This document shows positions 42,130 through 55,315 of a stretch of DNA of 64,000 nt, piece by piece. Under the pieces are notes generated by a model that saw only the letters and a program-made list of their open reading frames with translations, searched no databases and was not told where the DNA came from. Source of the stretch: Maylandia zebra (taxonomy: Eukaryota; Chordata; Actinopteri; Cichliformes; Cichlidae); the NCBI RefSeq assembly GCF_041146795.1, contig NC_135170.1, positions 2,205,326-2,269,325 of the forward strand. The letters run 5' to 3'. Every line of letters starts with the position of its first letter. The stretch's first letter is position 1. The translations under genes and the position numbers were made by a program.

Positions 42130-43690
42130 GGAAGTGCTCTTCGTCAGTCTGACGTCAGTCACTACTGTTCACCTTTGTCTTCGTCACTGGACGCTGTTGG
42201 TCAAACTGACTGTGATCACTGGGCCATAATAAATGTGTCAGTGCGATTCTGGCTTTGGCTCATTTCAGCTGGTTTCCTGGTATAAATCTGGCGTTAAGCA
42301 CAGGAAATGCACTTTCTATGGGGTTGCTCCCTTATTCAGACTGGGTCGCCACAGGTTTGCGTTTCCTCTGTCTCCTCTCAGCTGTGAATCTTTGATTTGT
42401 TACGTAATGTGTAAATCGTTCACCCACGCAAACAGACCCTGTTAGAAATCTTTGACTGTCAGCAAACAGCACATGGTCTGATTCAGTTGAGTTCTTCAGC
42501 AGTAAAGTTTTTCAATGTGATGAAAACATGTTCTGTGGCTTCGTTTTCTTCACACACACGTTTACTGGCCCACGCTTGCCCACAGTGGGTTAGGGTGGAA
42601 CCCACACTTAGGGGCAGCTGTGTCTCAGGTGGTGGGCTTGGTCAGTGGTCTGATCTGTGACTCCTCCAGGCTCCTGAACCCGTAGCTGCCTCCAGCGTCT
42701 CCATCACAGTGCGTGTTGTGGTGTGAAAGAAGCTGCTTAAGCGTAGATAAAAGTGCAGTCCACTTACCATTTACCACTCAGGCCGGAGTGGGTGTGCCCA
42801 CGCGGAGTCCGTTTTAGTGTCTAATGAACAATTAGTTTATTTGAAATGACTTGTTGTGTTTATCAGTGAAACGTGGCAGCGTGAGAACAAAATCTCCCAG
42901 TGTTCAGAACATTGTGAGCATCATGTGGCTGCATAAAAAAGATTTATGTCTAAAGAAGAGGATTATTGCTAAAATTGGGAAAGCTCAGCCCTGTTGTGGT
43001 ATTCGAATAAAGCCTCAGCTTTGTGCATCTTTGACTGTCGGGTAGGATCATCACAGTCAGACTTTAACTCAATGATTCATGAACAGCTTTGTTTAACACG
43101 TATGTGGCACTACTCACACTGCAGGACATGCTCTTCTCCAGCATCTAGCCTTACCTGATGACAATGCTGAGTACATGCTTTCAGTGAGCACTGCTGTGGT
43201 TGCTGCTTCTGCCTCCCCTGGTTAAATAAGCGATGTTCCTACTGAAAGGCGGCTGTAAGGGTTTGGCTGTCCATAGAGAATTTTCCCACTTTTATGAGGC
43301 CGTGAAAGTCAAGATCTTATTTCAACAGAATTAAAAAATCATAATCAGAATAATCCCAGAGTAGTATTTGATGCTACCAGCAGCACTGTTCCTCCTCCAC
43401 CTCTGATGGACGTGAGATCCAAACTCTCCTCAGTTACTCTTTTTCTCTCCTCCTCAGCCTAAACCCGCCTCTGTCAGAGGTCACTTCCTGTTTAAAAAGG
43501 AGCTACAGTGTTACAAGATACTTGCTCAAAGACGCTCAACAGTCCCATCTTTGACACTGTGAAAGATATATGATGACATTCATCTAGCATGTTTGTTGCT
43601 TCTATTTACAGGTGACATCACAAACGTGACCTTTTTAGTTGCACGTGATGCTTCTAACACACGAAGCAGAAGCCTCGGGTGGGTGTAATG
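42130..43690. other. Intergenic region between tmem106a and nbr1
   Basis: No supported exon, RNA gene or transposon core. It would hold the tmem106a upstream sequence on its left. Confidence 0.45.
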
Positions 43691-43692
43691 CA

Positions 43693-46481
43693 TTTAATTG
43701 GAGACATTGATTTGTACATCATACAATATTCATAAAGTGCAACACAGAAAAAAAGCAAAGAGCCATCCCCCGTTTTTCTTCCTCCATAAATACATCTTCC
43801 CCAATTTGAACATATTTCATCCAACCACAGCTTCTGGCACACATGACGACTCATTTCAGCACGATGACACACGGCACACACCTGACCTTCATTTGAAGCA
43901 GGCCACACTGAACCTGTGGCAGGACACTTTTATTCTTACCTTTCAAATTAATTACCTATCTGAGAGGGTGAAACCCGACAGCATGATTTATGAAACGTTA
44001 ATATAAAAGAAATAATGAATGCCTAAAACTGATGAAAAATCTAAACATCCGTGTGAGACGTCCGGAGCTGTTTGAGTCAAAAACGTGGCCCAGTGTGGGG
44101 GCTGTACCTCTGGTCCTTCAGGCAGCAGCAGGAAAGACAAAAGTTAGAACACAGAGCTCATGCTGTTCTTTAAATCGTTTCAACCACCCAGCATGTGACC
44201 TGCACGTCTGCCTCAGGCTCCACCCACACTGTTGCTTTCTGCACAGACATGTTGCATCAACCACGCACCAGTGCAGACCGACACAGACAGGGTACCATGT
44301 GACGTGAGGTGTAACGGCATAAAGTATAGAAGCACACAGCGTATCGCACCACACCAACAAAACATCCGTTATTACAAAGTATGAGACTAAAACTGCAGAG
44401 CAGCTTTAACTAGCACACCTAAAGACACGCCGTCAGACTTACAAACAGCCTTCAAGCAGTCAAAGCAGAACTTAAACTAACTCAGCCCACTACTTTACTA
44501 ATGAAGTCAGCTCAGGGTCCAGCTACGAGCAAAAGGAAGGAGCAGCGACCTTACTGTGCACACCTGACCGAGCCCGCCAACGTCTGCAGCACCACGTGTG
44601 TCTGGGATTCACAACAAGCGTGGCAACGAGCCCCTCGTGACCCGCACACCTCTTTGGAACTTTCTCTAGTGGATGGAGGGAAATCCATTTCCAAAGGTGT
44701 TACTATAGCTACCAAACCTTAATGCTGAAATCAAGTCGCCATCACCCGGGCCCCTCAGCTGACCCTAATGAGCAGACGTACCACAAACCGAACAGGCAAG
44801 CACGTCGTGCCCGCTCGCCGTCCGCCCATCTTAAATCCTTCATCTGATAATGAACTTCGTCTAAAGCCACAAAACTGCGTCTCCATTCAAAACAGCAGAA
44901 GCATGTAAACATGGGTGGGAAATAAGAAGATGGGACGCGCAGAGGACAGGAAAGGAAGAACGTACGCTGCTGCTCATCAAGTTTAGCTACGATCGCTCTA
45001 TGCAGAGGAACTGGTGTGTTTCCACAGCAGCTCTGGGTAAACTGGTTCTCCGCGAGGTTGCAGCTCTGAGTGCTGAACAAACCTGGTTGATTAGCTAGTT
45101 AACCATCATGCAGTGGGACAGTGAAGTCTGTTCACCACCACTGACTCACAACAGCAGTAAATCACACACCAGCTAACAGTCCGGCTCAGTTTCAGCTACA
45201 CTGAGTGGTTTCCAGTGACTTCTCTAAAACAGGTGATGCACACATGTTGTATTTAGTGTATATGAGAAAATCCCAGTGATGGACTAAAGTTACAGGACAA
45301 AGGCAACGCGCAACCAAAACGGCACGCTGCAAAAAGCTCATCACACACGTCGTTACCAGCATGAAGAGCGTCACTCAGATGATCTGGGCTGAGCACGTGT
45401 GCGAGTTCTGGGAAACCGACTCAAAAAAGGAGGAATGTGTGTTTTGAATAGCACGGCTATTTAAACATCAAAGTACTTCATTGCATTCATCATCACAAGT
45501 CACATCAACACGAATGTGTCGCAGCAGTCCTGCTCCTCCAGCTGGAGCTCTGGAAACACCAAAGGGTCAGATTTTATACAGTAAAGCCTCACACACACTA
45601 CGTCACCTGACCAGTTCTGCTTACCTACAGTCAGTGTGATTATTTACAACCCGATAATAAAGTTATTAGTAGCTGTTGGAATGGCTGCTCAAATAAAAGA
45701 GAAAGAAGCAAACCTGCAGCTGACACTGTGCAGACGAGCTGTGTGGGCCTGCTCTGGGACACAGGCCAATGATATCTAACCAAAGGAAATTTGCAAACAA
45801 TGCTAGCTTCGTGAACAGCATCAGCTCACTACCAGTCGAGCTGCTTGTTACAGTCGTCACCACAATAGGCAGAAACATGCACCACCAGCTGGTGTGATGG
45901 AGCCGACTGGACGAGGCGAACGAGACTCTGAGGAGATGAGATGACTTGATGCCTCAGCAGGACCATCAGCACGAAGCTGCATTTTCCTTTAGCCCAAAGA
46001 TGTTCTGAGCGAGCGGGTTCGGTAGGCGACCTGTGAGAGTCTGCTGCTGTGGACTTGAGCAAAGGAAACGCGTGAGGGTGCCGTCTGTAGCTTTTTGGGA
46101 TCCCTGCAACCAACAGGAGCAGGTACAGCAACCGTGGAGTTTCTGCAGCCAACACAACTTTAGCTCAGGTTTGATGGAAGCGAATGCTTTCACGCTTCAC
46201 ACTTCGTTAAAATCCATGATGTTAGCATGTGGTGTGATTCACATCTGAAGACCTAGAATGCCTGTTTTCACCTTTCTTAGACAGATATGCAAAGAAAACC
46301 TGCAACTACCAAGATCTACGCTGAAAGTACTAAAACTACAGACAGTGGGTGGGTGATGGTCCGCTGGAGGATCCAGGGCTGCTGGAATGTCCCCTGACAA
46401 GCTCGTAGTATAATCCTCGGTCCAAAAGGGCAAATTAGTGGAGAGCTGAAAAGAAGGAGGAAGAGTTTGGCCTCCTCGTCA
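43693..46481 (-). other. nbr1: Probable nbr1 3' untranslated region
   Basis: Downstream of the nbr1 stop there is no further exon for 2.8 kb. ATTAAA on the minus strand (43,693-43,698) followed by GT-rich sequence is a possible polyadenylation site. The length is inferred. Earlier sites inside the span could also be used. Confidence 0.4.
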
Positions 46482-48237
46482 TCAGTAGCGTGTAGAGTAC
46501 CAGTCATTGTCGGTCATCTGAACGAGCTCGTTGACCACGTCCAGCAGGTTGTAGTTGTGTTTCTTTAGCAGACGCTGGTTCAGAGAGCGGTCTGCAAAAC
46601 CCATCTCCACCAGCACGGCCATCATGGTGTCCTGGGTGGATGCATCCACTGGAGGCTGGGTGGAAACAAGATCGGATCAGTCGAGCGAGCCAGCTACTGA
46701 TTACCGCACAGGCCTGAATGAGTCTGTATCTGAAGTGTTTGAAGGTCTGACTGCTGACAACATGCTGTGTACAATGTAAATAAAAGCAGAGTGCAACATG
46801 TCACGACTGCGTGGCGTCCCCTCGTCAGGAACTGATCGAGCATCGGGAGCACCGTCTGATCAGGGAGCACCTTCGCCAGCTGGCTCCTGCTCTCCTGGAT
46901 TAGGGATGCAGCCCCAGCTTAAAAGCCTTTCCAAGGTAGTGCAATTAGCTTTGCATTGGACTGATTAATGTAAGTGTAGCCCCACAACTGTGTCGCCTAC
47001 GTGTTGCATCGCTATCATGCAGAGAAAAGAGTTCAAACCTGGGCTGTGACGTTTGCTTCAACACTGGAAAATAGGCTTGAAACTCCAAAACACACAAATG
47101 TGAATATGGGAGAAAAAAGCTGCTAAATGTGTCACCTGTGTGGGGCCTTGTCCGGTGAACAGGGCTTTGTAGGCAGAGGCAGCTACTGACAGAGCTCCTT
47201 TCACCAGGCCGCCGGTGAGGCCTTGCTGCCTGAGGAGGGCAAACATTTGGAGAGTTAATCCTTTTGTTCTCTCTTATCAGTGTTTACGATTCATGGATGT
47301 GAATTTATTTATGAGCTGTCTGCAAGGGGAAAGGTTACAGCAGCAAACAGAAACCAGAAAGCATCCTTGGACTTCATGCTGCCTCCAAACTGTTAGTGCT
47401 CGTCATTCTACTCGGGGGGCCAAAACATTATTCTGCTTCTGTCTTAGTTGGCAGCTGGGATTTAGAAGCACAACGATGGGCCAGGCTCTCAGCAGAGCCA
47501 CGGTGAGACGACTCCTGTACGTATGTGCGTCTGAGCTGACCTTAACCTGACCTCAGGCTGACCTGTGAGGACTCTGCCTGCACAGTCATACTTCGAACAG
47601 CACTGCAGTTCAATCAGCTTCATTTGAACCTTTGTACATTACTAACTTCACTTTCTGAGCCTCAAAGGCAGCGAATCGTCCTGTGAGCCTGGGAAACTCG
47701 GACAAACAGCAGCAGGCAGCTGGACTGGCAGCTTGTTACAGTCTCACTACTTTAACATGAAGACATTGTTTAGCTTTTATGTTAGCGAGCAGATAATCTG
47801 CCTACCGTCTCCTGGAAGCCTGCGTTTGTCCGTTTCTATTAGAAGCTACATTCAAAGTGATCGGATGATGGCGCGACTCTGATGTCTGAGATTTGTAGTA
47901 TCAGTGGTGTGCACGCTCCATACTGAAGAGCAGATACAGGAAGTTGAAAAACAAACTGAAAGAAGCTGCATCATGTAGGCTCTGCACGATAAACCAAACC
48001 TAGCCAACGGATGGATGGACGAATAAAAACGTGATAGCTTCATTGTGCGCGTGTGTGTGTGTGTGTGTGTGCGCGTGTGTGCGTGTGTGCGCGTGTGTGT
48101 GCGTGTGTGTGCATGTGTGCGCGTGTGTGTGTGCATGTGTGTGTGTGTGCATGTGTGTGTGTGTGCGCGTGTGTGTGTGCGTGTGTGTGTGTGTGCGTGT
48201 GTGTGTGCGCGTGTGTGTGTGCGCGCGTGTGTGTGCA

Positions 48238-48270
<33 letters not shown>

Positions 48271-51200
48271 CCTGGGGTCCTCGGGGTCGTTCTTCTCCGT
48301 GTCAGTAGCTTCAGGATCAGTCTGAGCGCGCTCAGGAGCTGCTTCTGCAAGACAGAACGATGCGATCACCGTGGACTTCATCAGAGTGGTACTGTGACTG
48401 AAGTGACAGCGAGACCCAGTAAGGAGCCTACCGTCCTCAGTCTGGTGCAGTTCTGAACCCTGCGCTCCTTCCTCAGCGCCGGCATCCTCCTCCTCTCTCT
48501 CTGCGCTGCTCTCTGGGCTGTCAAACACAAACATGTTTGCTTCGCTCATTTACTGTCCGCACAACAACAACGCCTGTGCCGCTTCATTAGCTTCATGACT
48601 CGGCTCGCTGTATTTGAATCTTGTTTAAATGAAGGAAAAATGTTTTTATATGATACGGCACACCATCTAACATATTTTGGTAGCTATTTTGTGACTGACA
48701 GGTGATCATTTGTACACAAGCAGGAAAGAAAGCATTAGTAATCTCCTTTGCCTGATGAAGGTCTAGCCCTGAAACGCTGTAAATGAATGGCGCTACTGTG
48801 GTGCAGATGTGGTGCAGATGTGGTGCAGCAGTGGAGCGGTCGGTCTGAGGAAAAGACCAGCTTTCCTGAGGAAACGTTCTCATGCTTACTGTGATGTGAC
48901 GACAGCTTGAGGCGGGGTGACTACTTCAGGAGTCAGCGGCTCATCGTCCAGCGTCTGGGATGTACACAGCATATCGTTGGCACTGCTGGCTCCTGACAGC
49001 TCCATTCCTGGAGCCGCTTCATCCACCTCGTCCGCCTCCCCCTCTCCTGCGGCACTGTCCCGACGCTCAGCTGAGGGGGTATCTGGGTCTGTGTCGGTCT
49101 TGGCTTGGACGTCTCCGGGCTGGGACAGAGCAGAGCTGCAGCGGGACCGAGAACAAAGAAAAAGTGAAAGCACTGATTACTGTCCCACAGCCGAGGGTTC
49201 TCCCACACACTCCAAAGCCACGGCTCCTACCTGTACATGGACTCTCCCAGGGGCCGAGTGGTGTCAAAGCAATCGGGGAGGATGATGATGTAATCCTCGG
49301 AGGACGTGGAGGAGGAGCGACTCCTCATTACATCCCTCTTCTCCTCCTCTTCTTGCTTCTCCCTCACTCTGGGCTCCACACAGATGCTCTCCATGTGCGA
49401 CTCCTCAGCTTCACCTGTGATGAGACCAAGGAAGCAAACGCTGGGTGTGACTGGCTGCTGTGCACATGCTGGGACACATGCTGGGACACATGCTGGGACA
49501 CATGCTGGGACACATGCTGGGACACATGCTGGGACACATGCTTCACTCCCACTCATGACACAGAGGTTCAAGCTTCGCTTCGACTTCTGTCGTGCCCAAA
49601 AATGGCGGCAGAAGCTAGAAACATAAAAGAGGACCTGAGGGTGTGTAGTGTGTGGACCTGATGCGTAGCTTGATTTTTAGAAAGGTGCACAAGGTTTTAA
49701 CACATAAGCTAGCTGGAGCCTAGCTTAGACTTGAAGCAGGAGCAAGACCATCGCACTTCTAGAAATCTGGACAAATTTATTAAACCCCCCAAAACGGGGC
49801 TCTCCAGAGACTGAGTCAGCTCCCAGCCAGACTGAAAACAACTTAAACATAAAAACATCACAAAGAAAGAACAATACAGTATCCACAACAGCACCAGAGA
49901 GTAAAGCAGAGAAATGTGGATTATTAAAGGTCCAGTTCAGTTTCATTTACACAGCACCAGATCACAACACAGTCGCCTCAAGGTGCTTAATATAGTAAGG
50001 TCGACCCTACAACAATACATACAACAATCATATGACCCCCTATGAGCAGCACTTTGGCGACAGTGGGAAGGAAAAACTCCCTTTTAACAGGAAGAAACCT
50101 CCAGCAGAACCAGGCTCAGGGAGGGGCGGGGCCATCTGCTGTGATTGGTTCTTGATTCATTTAAAGGAACATAATCATTTCTGTTAGTACACGACTTAAT
50201 AAATTGATCAACAAATCGAGTCTTTCTATTTGTGGCAGCAATTTTCCAGCTTATCAATCAACCAAAGACCAGACAGACTGGTGCTTAGCCTCGTCCCCCC
50301 CAGCTGTAACACCAGTGATCACCTATCGTCCACCTGGGCCTTACACACAGTTTGTCTGATGTCTCGACCGACCCCTCCCCTCTTGTTTCCTTAGCGTCTT
50401 ATGTCAGGTGCATGACAGCGCCGTGAGGAGTAGCAAGCCACAGAAAGTTGGGATTTGGAAAACAGATGGAATGGATTCAAAGGCAAACGCAGAGGCTGCA
50501 GTGTGGGAGCACTTTGGGTTTAAACTGAATGACCGTGGTGAAACCTGTGTGAGCCGGTTTGTCGCCTTTGTTGTCAAATAGTAGCAACTAAACTGCTTCC
50601 TGTTAAACCCAGAATTTAAAATGCTGCTCCTCACACACGAGCTCTTCAATAATCGGCCCCAGTCGTACAAAGTGTTGCAATTAGCTGACATTTAAAGCAT
50701 AAACAGCTGTTCCTCGACAGAGTCCTCCTGTTTGTGGTGAAGGAGCTCCACACAGACCCTCAACTGTGCTGTCACAGCACATGTCAGCTGGCTGCCCGTT
50801 AGCACCGCTGCCTGGGGTTTCAGTGGCGCCCCTCCTGCTGATGCTAGCTGAAAGAGTTTCCAGAGCTCCTCCCAAACACTGAGCTGACCATAAGCTGCAA
50901 CCCAGAGCTTCAAGTCTGCTCCCGTACAAACCAAGGCCGCCATCACACCTCACTGTCCTTGAATCCAGCCCAGTCATACGGCGACATCTTCACTCAAATT
51001 AGACGCCGCCTCCACTTTATATACAGTCTGCAAATGGTCAACGCTCACCCCCAAACTGGTGCAAACAGCTGTTTCTCACAGAGAAGCTGCTTGAGTCAAC
51101 ATATCAACTTAAAAATGTCACCTGTGGCGGTGTGTTCGGGCAGCGTGGCGGTCCCGGCTGAAGCGTGGAGCGGCCCCGGTGCTGAGCTCGGGCCAGGCAG

Positions 51201-54200
51201 CACGTTCAGGGGCACAGACGTTGGAGTGGGCAGGGAGGCTTTCAGTGGGGAAGGGATGGACGCCTTCAGACCAACGAGGGGTTTCATGGGAGTCTTGGAG
51301 TTGCTAGAGCAGCTGTCGGGACTCTCCTCCATTTTCACCGTTTTACTGAGACAGGACAGCGAGGAGGAGGAGCCCTGAGCAGCTGGACGTACCACTGAAA
51401 GGAAACACGAGGACCACAGTGAAACACCAGCAGATCACGCTGCAGTCTGACGTTCCAGCCAGAACAGACTGTATGTGAACATGGACGCGTTCCAGCCAAA
51501 CAAATGATCATTCATTTAAACGCACGAGCCGGCGCCGAGGGCGTGTCACTGACCTTTTCCTGTTCCTGGGCAGGATCCTCTCAGAGGTATGTGATCAGGG
51601 GCCTCCTCCAGGGTCATCGAGCGAATCACAGTCTCACAAACAAACTGAGTACCGCTGATGTCATCCTCCCCTTCCTCCTGAGCTGGGACTCCGCCCCCTT
51701 CAGCTCCAGGTCCTACCCCGTGGGGGACATCTGAGGACCAGCAGCGAGACAACAAATGTCAAGACACGCCCATTTCATTTTTGAACACAGCTGTATCAGC
51801 AGGACAGCTGCTCACAGTCAGAGAGCCAACTGCATGGCTGTGAACAGCTGGACAGTCTTAGAAGAAAACCTTCACCCCATTGCATGCTGGGAAGCCAAAC
51901 AGGGTTTTTCAAGGGACCTGAATCAAGTCAGTCAGGTGCGGCTTCTTTAACGAGTACTTGTAGTTTCAACAGAACCTTTAAATAAACTGGGAGAACACTG
52001 AGGAGGATTGGGACTTCATTACCCATGATGCTATTGATGACTTCAGTCTCTTCCTGAATCAGACCCAAGGAGGGGCTGCCCTTGTCCAGCAGAGGGCCAT
52101 CTTGAGACAGAGGGGACATGCAGGGTGTGATGTCTGGAGGAGAAACACAGACAGCACTGAGCTCTTACAGCACGTGGACTTTTACAGCCGGCTGACAGAA
52201 CGAAGACCGAATGGCAGTTTTTCCAAAAGTGTAACATTTGCGGTGGTTTTGAAGCCGACGTGGGGAACACTTCAGAGAGCTTGGTCACCTGCTCTGCGTC
52301 TGGAAGCTGAGAGCACCGGTCTCTGATGTGCAGACTGAAATGTTCCAGCCTCATTCGTCATTTATTACTCTCCGAGTGTTTCCAGTGAATCAGCTGTGGG
52401 CTGCAGACACACCAGTTTAGCACCTGAACTGCACAAAGCCACAGAAAGCGGTGCGTCTAACCAAACTCAGTCTGCAGCTTCCCCACTCGATCAGGGTCAC
52501 AGCACCTGACGCTAATCAAACTACGAGGTCAAAGAAACATGAACGTCTATGAATCACAGACGGCCTCCGTCAGTGTGTCGGGCCGATGCTGCCACTGCTC
52601 AGAGGACGCTGTGCTCGCCGTGTCTGAAAGAAATCTGCTGTCTTTGCATGTTACAGTTTGAACGTCGGTATTTGTGGTGCAACAGATTGTATCTGACTAT
52701 TTTATTGTTCACATAACTGACGTGCTTGTAGTGCACACACGTGTCTCTTAACCAGGACGAGTGTTCTGGCTGTTCTCTTCTTACCAGCAGGCGTGTTGGT
52801 GGGGGCGCTCTCCAACTCTTGGACGATGTTGATATCCAACAGCTCAAAAGACAGAAGATCCTGACAAATGAACAACAGGTAACAGATTACAAGGCTAGTC
52901 TACAGGTCACCTGACCTGTCTCCAAACCAGTACAATCCAAGGCAGAGCCCCAGTTTATAAATGAAGATGATGATGTTTCAAATCATTTGTAACACGTTTC
53001 TTGTTAACAGAGGACTCAACTTATTGCTACATAAGTGCAGGGTTGTTGAGTGCCTGAGTCACTTTGCTGTTAAAGTGCCATCCTGTAGTAAGTACGAGTC
53101 ATAGGCCACACCCCTTTCCTTTATATTTTACTGGGAAATGAGACTTTGCATAACTTCAGTGAATTTGAAGGTGAATGACGGCTCTAATGGCTCCACACAC
53201 GCCCTGCCACGCCGCCCTGCTGCGCCGGATTTTCAGTCCAGTTGCTGTGTAATCTGCAAACCTCAGCCTCTCCCTGTCTAAGCTGGAGTGGATGTGAGTG
53301 TTTGTGTTTCGCAAACCAATCCAGCTGTCAGCCAATCAGCATTTGGCCCACAGTGAAGCCACGTTACGCTGAGTTTTTGGAGGAACAGATTGAAAAGCCC
53401 CTCCCACAGGCTTGCATAGGCAATTACAAAAGCAAACGGGGGTTGGTGTGACTCAGGTGGTAGAGCAGGTCGCCTACTAATTAGAAGGTTGGTGGTTCGA
53501 TCCCTGCCTGCACGGACCAACTACACTAACCCCACGCTGTCACTCAGACGTAGCTGTATCTACTAAAAAGCTCTGTCACCTCATTCTTCATTTATCGCAT
53601 CCACAAACTTGGAGGATCGTGTCGCTCGTTTATTCTGATGACAATAAATTTGACTAAAAGTCTGTCTCCATGGAGACACGTGGACTCTGAATGTGAATTT
53701 AGACGGAAGCAGATTTACAGTTGTTGCTCGTTTGTCATTTCAGTTCATTTCAGCCTGTATCATAAACAGATTACTAGGGATGGGTATCGTTTAGGTTTTA
53801 TCCGATACCGGTGCCAAACCGGTACTTTTGAAATGGTGTCGGTGCTTAAAGAATGGAGAACACAAACTTTGTCCAAAAACCTCTCATGTTCAGCTGTTTT
53901 TTTGTAAAAAGATAACAATGTTAGCCTTTTCTGCAGCTATGGGGCATATATGGTATCACTCTTGGCTGGAAGCAGAGCTTAAACAATGGCCAGGACTCTC
54001 CTCTTCGTGTTTTTGGGGGATGTTGCTAACTCCGGGTCCGATAACAGGCACCACACCCGCAGTAGATGTGCTCGGTGTGAGGTCTCGCAGCAAGCTATCA
54101 AATACGGCGCATTTCTGGGCTTTTAAAAAAAACGCTATGCGTCGCTAGGTGTTTCATCGGATTCTTGGTGTTACCTCCTTTGACAGTATCACAGTATCAG

Positions 54201-55284
54201 CTTAAAGCACTTGTTGCTGCTGAGTTTGCATCTTTTGCTGTGAAGTACAGCCAGACTTTTTGCCTTGGGCATTTTTAATCTGTAGCTCTGCTCTAAAAGA
54301 ACGTACGTACCTGGCCCCGCCTACTATCCTCGGAAACGTAAAATGACTGGCTAGAATCCAAAGTGTGTCACAGCTCAGGAAAAAAAAGCAGCGAAATGTG
54401 CGCTGCTTTTCGGTCTGGTTACTACCGTTTATGTCAGAACCGACACCGGTACCCAGCCCTACTGATTACTATCAAAGACAGAGCAGCACACTGACTGCCA
54501 GTGTGGACCAGTCCCAGTCTTCACAGGCAACAAGTTTACACAGCTGCAGTTACTTTGGTTGTGCTATGATCTGTACAAACAGATGCTTCACTGCACATTC
54601 ATGGACATTTGAATAAACAGATAAAATATGAGCTATTATTATTCCAGCTTCATGTCAGCTGCAGTATACGTACAGTAACGTGATGTTAGCATACTGAAGT
54701 TTAGCTGCTAGGATGGGGAGGAGCATCACAGCAGGTTACCTGTGCAGTGAGCAGGTCTACAGACGGGATGTAGTACTCTTCTTGGTCCACTGACAACAAC
54801 GGCTGTTCCCTGGAAGCTGCACACGCTTTCCCATCCTTGGCTACTGGGTTCTTGCCCTGCAGGCAAACATTCACATCAACCTCATTTGTGAATTTGCACA
54901 TCCAGAAATTTATTTCATTTTTAAACCATCTAAACTTCAATTTGTTTTGTATGAAATTTACAAACCAACCATCCTTGATCTCACCCCAACCCTCTCACAC
55001 CAATTAGCTAAACTGCAGGAATGTCTTACAGAGTTAAAGTTTGAATAAAGGTTACATCAAATGATTTCAGCCTCCCTGAACTGCATTCGTCCTACCTGCG
55101 GTGTGACACAGGGTGAAACCAGGATCCCATCAGCCATCATGGCTGCTGGAGCCAGAGGGTCGACCACGATGCTGCACCACACTCTCGGTCCAAACTGCTC
55201 CCCAGCGTGGGCCAGACGCCAGTGAGATGTGTAGGAGCCCTCCACAGTGGGCGCACACAGCGCTACGCTCACTATGCCAACCTG

Positions 55285-55315
<31 letters not shown>

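Noticed and set aside
46649..46655. Alternative acceptor seven bases downstream at the last nbr1 exon
   Set aside because: CCTCCAG is also an AG site, but using it shifts the frame out of the UBA domain. The site at 46,655 keeps the frame.
46800..46990. Possible LTR fragment starting TGTCACGACTGCG
   Set aside because: Resembles the LTR end style only over a few bases. No second end or target duplication found.
48000..48350. His/Thr-rich and Val/Cys-rich frames
   Set aside because: Translations of the (GT/CA)n microsatellite. Only 48,272-48,344 is a real nbr1 exon.
49465..49542. CRISPR-like array
   Set aside because: Direct 12-bp repeats without spacers in a vertebrate intron. A minisatellite.
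53449..53520. tRNA gene
   Set aside because: A and B boxes are present, but no cloverleaf or mature end. Best explained as a SINE head.
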